A DNA stretch of 64,000 nt. Origin: Candidatus Hydrogenedentota bacterium (GTDB lineage Bacteria > Hydrogenedentota > Hydrogenedentia > Hydrogenedentales > CAITNO01). The stretch is taken from the NCBI GenBank assembly GCA_903893795.1, contig CAITNO010000146.1, forward strand, positions 1 through 64,000, given 5' to 3'. This document shows, piece after piece, positions 38,201 to 46,400 of the stretch; within the stretch, counting starts at the first letter, position 1, and each line of letters opens with the position of its first letter. The position numbers and the translations under genes are program-made. Below the pieces are notes generated by a model. The model worked only from the letters and a program-made list of their open reading frames with translations, was not told the origin of the DNA and did not search any database.

Positions 38201-39196
38201 ACGGTGGACAATGTGACCCGTCCGGGAACGGACGGTTCGACCAATGAACTGACCGTCGACACGCACGGACCTGCGGCCACATTCTCCCTGCTCGAAGGCT
38301 CTCCCACCAACGAGGACGTTCTTCATGTTACGGTCACCTTCAACGAAGCGCTGGCCTCGCCCCTGGACGGCAGCGGTGTGACGCTTACCGGCACACTGAA
38401 GGATGCGGTGAGCTTTGATGTCAGCGGCGCCGCCCCGGCGTACACCGTGACCATTACCATGAACGACCCGAATGCCGACGGCACCCTTGGCGTGCAGATT
38501 AACCCGACGGTCACCGACAGGGCGCTCAACGCTTATGCCGGTGCCGCCTCACCGGACTGGTCGGTCAGCAATTGGATGGGCTTTACGGTCCATCCGCAGA
38601 CTGCGGGCGCCTACGATGGGAGCCCGCACAGCTTCCACGTGGAGGCCAGTTTTGGCACCAGCACCCCAGTGTATGCGTGGAAATGGAACGACGGAGCGAA
38701 GTCCATCCTTGATGTGGGCACCGATTCCCCGGACTTGGTCATTCCCGACGTGACCGGCAAGGCCGGCTCTTATTGGTGCGATGTCACCTACGACGGCGTC
38801 ATCTACTCATCCAACAAGGCCACGCTCTTTGTTGCGGCCCGTCCTTCCATCGCGCAGGAACCGCAGGATGAAACAAGGATGGTCGGCGAGCGTTGCGACT
38901 TCTCCGTCGTGGCGGAGGGAGGTTTCCCGCCGCTCGCCTATGAATGGTGGAAGGACGGCGCGCGGATTAGCAATGCCACCGGCAACTCGCTGAGCATAGC
39001 GAAGGTGGAGCATAAGGACGCTGGAAGCTATCAGGTAATTGTGTCGGATGTGCTGGGCACCTCGGCCTCGTCCACCCTTGCCACCCTGGTGGTGAGCGGA
39101 CAGCCCGTGCCTGTCGCCGGCCTGGGCGGATTGGCGGTGCTCGCGGGCCTGTGCGCGTTGATGGGATGCCGCCCGGGTTCGGGTCGCAAGAAATAG
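35234..39196 (+). CDS. Giant secreted Ig-like surface protein A with C-terminal sorting tail
   Basis: This is a 1320-residue protein. An extended signal peptide of about 66 residues ends AWA|AP. The body holds an SbsA-type Ig-like domain (about 80-160), then about five bacterial Ig-like repeats of roughly 100 residues, each ending in a VDxxxP linker (190-740). Three further Ig-like units follow (VTVNGVTYNATL type, 740-1030). The last are two Ig domains, including WWKDGARISNATG (1110-1285). The tail at 1292-1320 is VPVAGLGGLAVLAGLCALMG plus a basic end. GGAGG sits 5 bases before ATG 35234; a TTG 12 bases earlier is also open. It is first of three giant genes behind a strong promoter. A cell-surface adhesin or structural layer role is inferred. 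Confidence 0.85.
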   Translation: MRVHKYICLAAMKAPHVMYSNRSIFKSRPVSSSQLRTGSLTGLNLAFKCAVLMAFIGAAATSPAWAAPVGEKAISTAFVVNLPLTGGVPTVQVEFESAMDLSTVIPANFFVSDRTNASLPLGTLTIHPDMVAGKTGPDPSRPGLDFSPNTYWLTWNSGEMLQGQLGKVIVNSMKELSGTPVPDGTLYWVTGKGIAPTANSLVLNTPSNPTGATLVPLTVVFSEPVQNFDISDLVFSPSTGVSYNGPFITGGPTTYSIEFRSVTVSGNGTGTISCAFASSPAIQDLAGNPLVTPVTLPTVVVQLDRVQPYVVSVTCPSPTNNPQFTITFNKDVLAFNDPATDLTITKGVSSTLDWTGVTLTGGPRVYTVGFQGIVGSGALSLKVNASDIHDSALSALSSTGSQVTVTVDTVQPRAVAISPTNGNGPTSATSIGFTVQFDKPVYGFVPADLAVSGAGVNYTGAQIYGNDGDTTWSVQVTGVSGDGTMVLRVKTGDQGGVAHDQAGNKLYSSVSSSGVIIDNTGPRVTDITSQSGNYVQGGAVPFTVTFNEAVKQFDAANDLVITTTGSVSYAGIAIQGGPQTWTVFVAGMSGEGTITLAVNIHSNVCDLSNNQILSSVTSAPVNVDITRPRATAITPVTANPTHSTSVSFSVHFSESVKNFTDATDLVIAETQTVGHTGATISGGPQDYTVSLTGVHGTGTISLAANTVADIKDQAGNQLDSSVFSVPLTVDNTLPTVTVNSLVTKSQTPTLGGSAGDNFGVASVSVTVNGTTHAASFDIGSGTWSIAWPDTLPQGVYDVAATVTDTAGNTAGDSTSGELTVDLTPPTVTVTSQLTGDRTPFISGTVSDNVGVSSVTFTVNGVTYNATLSGGAWNGQVTNQLPAVDQQYDVVVTATDTAGNVGHDATTNELTFSTSVPTVYVNNLFTSNTSPTITGSVVFTPPATGVSSVSVVVHGQTYSAVLAPPSGSTVAWTAHVTEVLPEGIYDVAAHTVDNVTRPGTDGSTNELTVDTHGPAATFSLLEGSPTNEDVLHVTVTFNEALASPLDGSGVTLTGTLKDAVSFDVSGAAPAYTVTITMNDPNADGTLGVQINPTVTDRALNAYAGAASPDWSVSNWMGFTVHPQTAGAYDGSPHSFHVEASFGTSTPVYAWKWNDGAKSILDVGTDSPDLVIPDVTGKAGSYWCDVTYDGVIYSSNKATLFVAARPSIAQEPQDETRMVGERCDFSVVAEGGFPPLAYEWWKDGARISNATGNSLSIAKVEHKDAGSYQVIVSDVLGTSASSTLATLVVSGQPVPVAGLGGLAVLAGLCALMGCRPGSGRKK

Positions 39197-39274
39197 CGCA
39201 AACATAAAACGGCAAACAAAATGAGTCTCCCGAAAGCGTCCCCTGAGATGGCGCGGGAGACAGGGACGCATGGC

Positions 39275-42200
39275 ATGAATCTTGGCAAACGGTTTGGCGG
39301 AGGGTGGAGTGTGAATGGGATTGCACGCGCGGCATGCGCGGTGCTGCTGTTGGGAGGCGCCGTTTCCGCGGCGGCAAGCATATACGACAGTGACGGTTAT
39401 CTGGGCAACCTGATTCTGGACGGAGTGAACATCAGCTCCGTCACCATAGACACGGACCAACCGTCCATTTTCGACACCACGGCCGGCAGACATGTCGGCC
39501 TGTTCTTCGGAACGCACGAAGGCGGTGTGGCCGTGTTCCGGTTTGCGGACGTGGTTGTGGCGCCTTCGGTTGTGATTACGACGGTAGGTTCCGCTCCCTG
39601 TTCCATCGTGTCCAGTACAGACATGTATTGGGGGGCCTCGCTTGACGCGTCGGCGCCTGCCGCGGGCGCCCTTTCACGGCTTGGCGGCGGCAACGGCGGC
39701 AAGGGCGGCAATGGCGGAAAAGGCGGCGACGGCGGCAAGGGCGGAAAAGGCGGCGACGGCGGTATTGGCGGCGCGGGCGGCGCGGGCGGCACGAAGCTTG
39801 GGGGCGGCGCCGGTAATGGCGAAAACGGCGGCATCGGCGGAGCGGGCCTTGGCGGCGGCACCGGTGACAGCGCGGCCGGCGCGGGCACACTCGGCGCCGA
39901 CGGTACTGCGGGTGCCGCGGGCACACTCGGCTTTGGCGGCAATAGTGCCGCCGGTGCGGGTGCGGGCGGTGCAAAAGGCAACAACAGCAACGGCGTTGCA
40001 GGCGGCGCGGGCGGCGGTGGAGGCACGGCAGGGGCCGGTGGCACCGCCCAGAACAGCGTGGGCCTTGGCGGCAATTACGGAACCCCCAGCGGCAACAACG
40101 GCCTGAACGGATATGTGGGCAAACCGGGCGTCAACGGCGGCAATGGCGGCGTGTCGGCAAAGGCCGCCGGCAAAGTCGGCGGAAACGGCGGCAATGCCGT
40201 GTACGCCAGCATCGCCGGTGCGGCCAATTCACTCACGCTGGTGGCCGGCAATGGCGGTGGTGGTGGCGGTGGTGGCGGCGGTGGTGGTGGCGGTGGTGGT
40301 GGTGGCGGCGGTGGCGGCGGCGGCGGATCTTCCGGCGGCGGCGGTGGCGGTGCGGGCGAGAGTGGCACTTCCGTTTCCACGGGTGGCGGCGGCGGCGGCG
40401 GTGCGGGCGGCGGCGGTGCCGGTGGTGGCAGCGCGGGTACCGCGGCGGGTGGCGGTGGCGCAGGCGGCAGTGGAACGCAAATTGGTGAAAACGGCGGTGC
40501 GGGCGGCTTGGAAGTTTTGGTGCCCAGTGCGGGCACCGCTCCCATCGGTGTTGCCGGTGACGGCGTGGGCGGCGTTTCAAGCACCGTTGCCTGGCCTGCG
40601 GCCCCCTTGGGCGGCGCGGGCGCGGCGGGCGGTGCGGGTGGCGCGGGCGGCACGGGCGGCACGGGCGGTATCGGCGGCACGGGTTCCACGGGCGCATCAG
40701 GCGGTGGATCTTTTGTGCTGGCAGCCAAGGGATTGCTCAAGATAACCGGCCCGGCACTGTTTAACGTGTCCGCCGGTGTTCCGGTTACAGGCAGTACGGG
40801 CGGTGCTGGCATACTTCCCTCTGCGGGCGCGGCGGGCGCCAAGGGCGGTTTGCGCGGCGCCAAGGGTGCCGGTGGCACTGACGGCGTCAGTGCAGGTGGT
40901 ACCGGTGGATTTTCAGCGCAGTCGCCCGACGGCACATCGGGCGGTTTGGGCGGCAGCGGCGGCACCGGTGGTGTAGGCGGCACGGGCGGCACGGGCGGCA
41001 CAGCCGGCTGCGGCACGCCCGGCATGGTCAAACTGCAGGGTTCTGTAGTGCTTGCAGGACAGGCCACAGTGACCGGCCAGAATGCCCTGAGTGCGGCGCC
41101 AAACCAAAACGGCGCATGCACCATCATTTCAAACATGACCGACGCGGCGCGCAACGCGAACAAACCCACCCTGGGTTCCGGCGCGGCATTTGACGTCCCG
41201 GTGCTTGGCGCAGCGCGCAATGACGCTTTCCTGACCGTATCGAACAACGCACCCTATCAGTCCTCGGGCGGTGTCGCCTATCCCCTCATTCCCATGCTTG
41301 TTGGCGGACCGGCCGTGCATGGGTGGTGCGTGGATCAGTATTGGAACAAGAGCGACGTGGACTTGGCCATTCCCACCACAGGGAATGTCGAATACACCGT
41401 GCTGACATCCTCCACGACACCGGCCAGCGCATTTGCGGGCTTTGACCAGCTTGTCATAAAGAACACGGGCGCCACGACGGCCTCCGATGTCCGGGTGCGG
41501 GTGGATTCGGGCAACAGCAATTTCATCGACGGCAGCGGCGGCACCGTGGGCGAACTGGGTCCCGGTCAGGTGTGGACAACCACCGTTGTGGCCGGCACGA
41601 CGGTCGGCGCAGGCGTGCTTTCGATAGTGGGCCAGCCCCTGTCGCAAACGGCGAATCCTGATGACCCCGTCACGTTCACTGTAACGGCGCTGGGAAACAG
41701 TATCCAGTACCAGTGGTACAAGGACAGCGTTCTGATTCCGGGCGCCACCGCGTCCACGCTCAGCTTTGCAGCAAAGAAGGCCGACCAGGGCTCCTACCAG
41801 TGCTTCCTGTCCAATCCGGCAGGAACGGTGAAGACGAACATTGTCACGCTCATCGTCAACAATCCGCTGCGCTTTGTGGTTCAGCCGCCGTCTACTGTCG
41901 TTGTTCCCTACCATGGGACATTGAATCTTTCCGTTGTTGCGGCGGGAACGCCGCCGATCACCTACCAGTGGCGCCAGGGAACGGTGGACATCCCGGGCGA
42001 AACATTGTCGTCCTATTCACGTCCGACGATGGAGGCCCGCGATGCGGCGGACTATTTCTGCCAGGTGACCAATGTGACAGGCCATCTTGATTCGCAGGCC
42101 ATCCATGTGACGGTGGCAGACCCGGCCATCACCCAGGACCCCGCCAATCAGTCTCGCCTGGGTGGTCTGGGATGGAAGGCAACTTTCTCTGTGACGGCCA

Positions 42201-43330
42201 GCGGCTCCGGCTTCCTCACCTACCACTGGCTGAAGAACGGCGTGAACTTTAATCTTCCGCTGGACCCGCGCGTCAGCGGCGTGGACACGCCAAACCTGAC
42301 GATATCCGATGTCACCACGGCGGATGATGACCAGACCAACTACAGTTGCATTGTCGGCGGTTCGGGACCCGACGCGGAGTCAAAACCCGCGACGCTTTCG
42401 GTGAACGACCATCTGGCCATCCTGGTGCAGCCGATTTCCACCGCAGTGGCTCCAGGCACTGTGACGGCCGACCCCGACTGGACTTTCGAGTGCATTGGCG
42501 CTGGAGCGGGCGACATCAACCTGAACTACCAGTGGAGAAAAGACGGCCAGGACATTCTCGGCGCCAATGGCATCCACTTTATCGTTCCCTATGCCCGGTA
42601 TGAAGACCAGGGCACCTACACCTGCGCGGTGTCGAACAGTTACGGCACCGTCGTTTCCAATCCTGTTCTGTTCGGGGTGAACGGCGCGATCATCACGTTC
42701 GTCGCACAGCCCGTGAGTGTCATGCGCTATGTCGGTGAATTCGCGGCATTCTCCGTTGAGGGTGTGGTCGGCGGTTACGGCGACCCCGTGTACCATTGGA
42801 AATTCGACAATGGCCAGAAATCCATCACCGACATCGGCGGCAATGTGCCCGAGCTGTTTGTCCAGAATCTGACACTGGACAATGCCGGGACCTATTATTG
42901 TGAAGTGACGGACCTTTCGCCCTTTACCTACAGGTCGGACAGCGCCACACTGGCCATTGGCGATCCGCTCGTCATGGAGACACAACCGCAGGGCGGCACG
43001 CGGGACGAGTTTGACTCCTTCACCTTTACGGTCGGCGTCACCGGCGGCGTGGGCCGGCTTTCCTATCAGTGGGAAAAGGAAAATGTTGTGATACCGGGCG
43101 CCACGGCGGCCTTCTACCGAATCGCGAAGTTGTCGGCCAAGGACGAGGGTTCGTACACGGTGTCCGTGGTGGACGAGCATACGGGCAATCTTCAGTCGGT
43201 CCCGGCCGTGCTCCATGTGACGATACTCTGGCGGACGCCTTTGTTTGGCGGTGCGGTGGGCCTTGCGGGCGCCGCGTCGCTGGTGGCAGTGGCGGCGATT
43301 GCCCGCCTTCGAAAGAGACACGCAAAATAG
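39275..43330 (+). CDS. Giant secreted Gly-rich/Ig-like surface protein B
   Basis: This is a protein of about 1351 residues. The signal peptide MNLGKRFGGGWSVNGIARA continues through a hydrophobic run cut after VSA. A short beta domain (30-130) precedes a glycine-rich PGRS-like region (about 137-582), with tracts of GGNGGKGG type and a run of over 20 glycines. Around residue 480 the pattern is interrupted by GGGSFVLAAKGLLKITG, and it ends with TPGMVKLQGSVV. Six Ig-like domains follow (about 779-1315, for example IQYQWYKDSVLIPGATASTL). The tail TPLFGGAVGLAGAASLVAVA ends RLRKRHAK. The start at ATG 39275 is chosen for AGGGA spacing; ATG 39221 lacks a ribosome site. It is paralogous to the first half of protein C. 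Confidence 0.83.
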   Translation: MNLGKRFGGGWSVNGIARAACAVLLLGGAVSAAASIYDSDGYLGNLILDGVNISSVTIDTDQPSIFDTTAGRHVGLFFGTHEGGVAVFRFADVVVAPSVVITTVGSAPCSIVSSTDMYWGASLDASAPAAGALSRLGGGNGGKGGNGGKGGDGGKGGKGGDGGIGGAGGAGGTKLGGGAGNGENGGIGGAGLGGGTGDSAAGAGTLGADGTAGAAGTLGFGGNSAAGAGAGGAKGNNSNGVAGGAGGGGGTAGAGGTAQNSVGLGGNYGTPSGNNGLNGYVGKPGVNGGNGGVSAKAAGKVGGNGGNAVYASIAGAANSLTLVAGNGGGGGGGGGGGGGGGGGGGGGGGGGSSGGGGGGAGESGTSVSTGGGGGGGAGGGGAGGGSAGTAAGGGGAGGSGTQIGENGGAGGLEVLVPSAGTAPIGVAGDGVGGVSSTVAWPAAPLGGAGAAGGAGGAGGTGGTGGIGGTGSTGASGGGSFVLAAKGLLKITGPALFNVSAGVPVTGSTGGAGILPSAGAAGAKGGLRGAKGAGGTDGVSAGGTGGFSAQSPDGTSGGLGGSGGTGGVGGTGGTGGTAGCGTPGMVKLQGSVVLAGQATVTGQNALSAAPNQNGACTIISNMTDAARNANKPTLGSGAAFDVPVLGAARNDAFLTVSNNAPYQSSGGVAYPLIPMLVGGPAVHGWCVDQYWNKSDVDLAIPTTGNVEYTVLTSSTTPASAFAGFDQLVIKNTGATTASDVRVRVDSGNSNFIDGSGGTVGELGPGQVWTTTVVAGTTVGAGVLSIVGQPLSQTANPDDPVTFTVTALGNSIQYQWYKDSVLIPGATASTLSFAAKKADQGSYQCFLSNPAGTVKTNIVTLIVNNPLRFVVQPPSTVVVPYHGTLNLSVVAAGTPPITYQWRQGTVDIPGETLSSYSRPTMEARDAADYFCQVTNVTGHLDSQAIHVTVADPAITQDPANQSRLGGLGWKATFSVTASGSGFLTYHWLKNGVNFNLPLDPRVSGVDTPNLTISDVTTADDDQTNYSCIVGGSGPDAESKPATLSVNDHLAILVQPISTAVAPGTVTADPDWTFECIGAGAGDINLNYQWRKDGQDILGANGIHFIVPYARYEDQGTYTCAVSNSYGTVVSNPVLFGVNGAIITFVAQPVSVMRYVGEFAAFSVEGVVGGYGDPVYHWKFDNGQKSITDIGGNVPELFVQNLTLDNAGTYYCEVTDLSPFTYRSDSATLAIGDPLVMETQPQGGTRDEFDSFTFTVGVTGGVGRLSYQWEKENVVIPGATAAFYRIAKLSAKDEGSYTVSVVDEHTGNLQSVPAVLHVTILWRTPLFGGAVGLAGAASLVAVAAIARLRKRHAK

Positions 43331-43392
43331 GACGACCGCCCTCGGACGCCCCCTTTTGTCGAGATAGTATCTGATGAATGATCGAGTATCTG

Positions 43393-43411
43393 CCGGGAGT
43401 GTGACTCCCGG
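43393..43411 (+). promoter_or_regulatory. Perfect leader hairpin before protein C
   Basis: CCGGGAGT-GTG-ACTCCCGG is an 8-bp perfect stem with a 3-base loop in the 155-base gap after protein B, with no T-run after it. It could be an mRNA stability element or processing site between the second and third giant genes. Confidence 0.5.
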
Positions 43412-43485
43412 TGGACTCGCTGGAACCCGAACCAGCCCGGGAGCCTTTCGCCGGAGATCTTCAACATTTCGGGAGAGATGAGGAT

Positions 43486-46400
43486 ATGCTTATGTTGATC
43501 GCCAAGTCATGCACAGCGTGCGGTGCCGTTTCGCGCAGAGGCCTTGGTCTGGGCGTCACCATGGCGCTGGTATTCACTGTTGCCGCCTGCGCAGGAATCG
43601 CCGGCGCAGACTCCCTCAATTCGGTCTACCGGAACCTGGGTTCACCGAGTCTGGGGACGCTGAGCCTCCACACCGGCGACACGGCGGTTATCAACACAGG
43701 GAGTACGGGCAACCCGACCCTGGTCGTCAATGGAACAACGACCTATACGGGCACGACCATCAACTATGGCGACGGTCCGGTGGCGGTGTTTTACTTTGAT
43801 TACGTCAAAGTGCCCCAGGGGGTCACACTTTCCGTATCGGGAGCGCGTCCCCTGTCCATCGTGTCCGACAACGACATGTCGTGGGGGGCTTCCGTGACAG
43901 TGCCCCCCGGAAGTCTTGGCGGTGGCGCTGGCGGCAGTGCTGGTACCGGCAGCGCGGGCGGCGCTTTTGGAATAGGCGGCATGGGCGGCCAGGGCGGCTC
44001 TGGCGGTGGCGGCGGCGGTGGCGGCGAGAACGACGGCGGTGGAAACACCGCGGGTGGTGCGGGCGGCAATGGAACGGCGGGCCTGGACGGAGTTCAGGGA
44101 GGCTCGGGCCAGCCTGGTTCGGTTGGCGGCGTTGGCGGTGATGGCATTGCCGGGTTTGGCAAGGCTGCCGGCGGTGCCGGCGGTGCAGGCGGCGCCAAAG
44201 GCGCCGGATTGTCCGGCGGCACACGCGGCGCCGGCAGCGCCATTGGTGTCGGCGGTGCGGGGGGCATCCGTTCCGAATCCATCGTTGTCATTCCCGTGAA
44301 TGTTAATCTGTACGTGACCAATCTGACCATCAACATTCAAATAAAGCTTGGACTGGGAGGGTCGAATGGCACCAACAGTGCGGGCAATTCGGGTCTAATC
44401 GGAAACGACGGTGGTGCGGGCGGAGCCGGTTCTCAGGGCGGCACCGCCGAATTTGCACTGACTGACTGGGCGGATACACTGAGCCTCGTGGCGGGAGCCG
44501 GTGGCGGTGGTGGTGGCGGTGGCGGCGGCGGCGGCGGCGGTGCGGGTGGCGGCGGCGGCGGCGGCGGTTCGGGCGGCGGCGGTGGCGGCGGCGGTGCGGG
44601 TTCATGGCTTTCAGCCGGTGGATATGACTGGGTCATAGACACCTTCTTGGGCGGCAGGGAGATATCCGGTTCGGGCGGCGGCGGTGGCGGTTGCGGCGGT
44701 GGCGGCGGCGCTGCGGTGGCGGGCATTACAGACTGCCCGATCGGAGCTCAAGGTGGCTCGGGTGTGCTGAACAGCAACGCAACACCCGGCACCGGCGGCA
44801 CTGGCGCAGGCAGCTATGGTGGCGCAGGCGGTCCCGGCAGCGGCGGCGCACATGCGGGCTATGCCGCCAGCCAGGGTGGCGGTGGCGGCACTGGTGTCAA
44901 GGGGGGCGACGGGACTGCAGGCGGTGTGGGCGCATCGGGCGGAATCGGCGGAGCTGGCGGCGGTTCCTTTGTGCTGGCCTCAAGGGGTGTGCTGAGCATT
45001 GTGGGCGCCCCCACGTTCAATGTTTCCGCAGGTGGACCGTCAAACGGCGGTACGGGAAGTGGCGCGGTGTTTCCGGCGGGAGCTTCCGGCGGCCGCGGTG
45101 GAAATGCGGGGGGCGCTGGACCGTCAATTACCATTTCCAACAGCACCCTTAGCGGCGCATTGGGTTCCAATGCAAGCGTCATGGGCAAGGGCGGCGCCGG
45201 CGCCTCCGGTGGTACCGGCGGCGACGGCGGCCGGGGCGGCATGGGTGGCAAGGGGGGCGACGGCGCGCCCGGCGGTGTGGCCCTTCCCGGCATGGTGAAG
45301 ATGCAGGGTTCGATTATTCTGATGAACGGCGCCGCCAGTGTGGTGGCAAACAATGTCAACGGTTCGGCAGCGGCACGGCGCAACGGCTTCTTCAGCCGCA
45401 TCACCAACATGTCGCAGCAGTTGTTGCTGGACAACCTCCCCGTTCTGAATCCGATCACCCTGAACCTGGGCACGACGACCAACTGGAACGCCATACGCGG
45501 GGTGAATTCGTTTGATTCAGACAATGGCCATCCGTATATAGGTGAATTGCTTCAGCCACTGGTTCTCCCCTACTACAAGGCGGCCACTCAGGGCTTCCTC
45601 GACCCCTCCGGCGGTTACTGGAACCAGGATCAGGTGGAGGGCCTGTTCACCGGCGACCACCGTCTCGAATTGGTGCGGGTGCCGGGCGTGTACACCGGTT
45701 ATGACCAGATATTCGTGCGCAACAACCACTACCAGGCGCTTAATGGCGTCACGCTCAACGTGGATGGCGGAGCCGATGTGCTGCTTCCGGCAGCACCGGG
45801 CGGCGGCGCGGCCGGGACCATGTCGCCCGGGAGCGTCTTCACGACAACCGTGGTGACCGGGACCCCTGTTGTGGTCGGCAAGACCATGGTGGTATCGCCG
45901 ATTGAGAACCAGGTGGTGTATCCTAACGGCAATGTGGATCTTTCGGTCCTGGTGGAGCCGAACACCTATACCGGACCTCTTGCCTATCAATGGCAGGTAT
46001 TCAGCACCGCCTCAAACGTGTGGACAAACTACACCGGGGCGGGTGCCGACACGTCCGCCATTTCCTATCATGTGGACTGCGCACTGCCGGATTCGGACCG
46101 GTACCGTTGCCTGATCGATGACGACACCCAGCAGGTGATTGCCGGTCCGGTGACCGTAACCTACGCGAGCATTCCCATCATCATCACCTCCCCGGTCACC
46201 TCCCGTGACATTTTCTCCGGTGCCGGCATCTCCTTTACCGTGATCGCGGAGGGCGGAAACGCCTCGGCGTACGGTGCGCCGTCATTCCTGTATCAATGGC
46301 AGCGCCTTAACACGCTCAGCTCGGACTGGGAGGATTTCGGGGGAGGCGGAGGTTACAGCGTCAGCGGGAATGTGTTGACGCTCGACAATGCCCAGCTTTC

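Noticed and set aside
40075-41247. Proline-rich minus-strand frame in the Gly-rich region
   Set aside because: Poly-proline is what the complement of Gly codons gives; it is not independent evidence of a gene.
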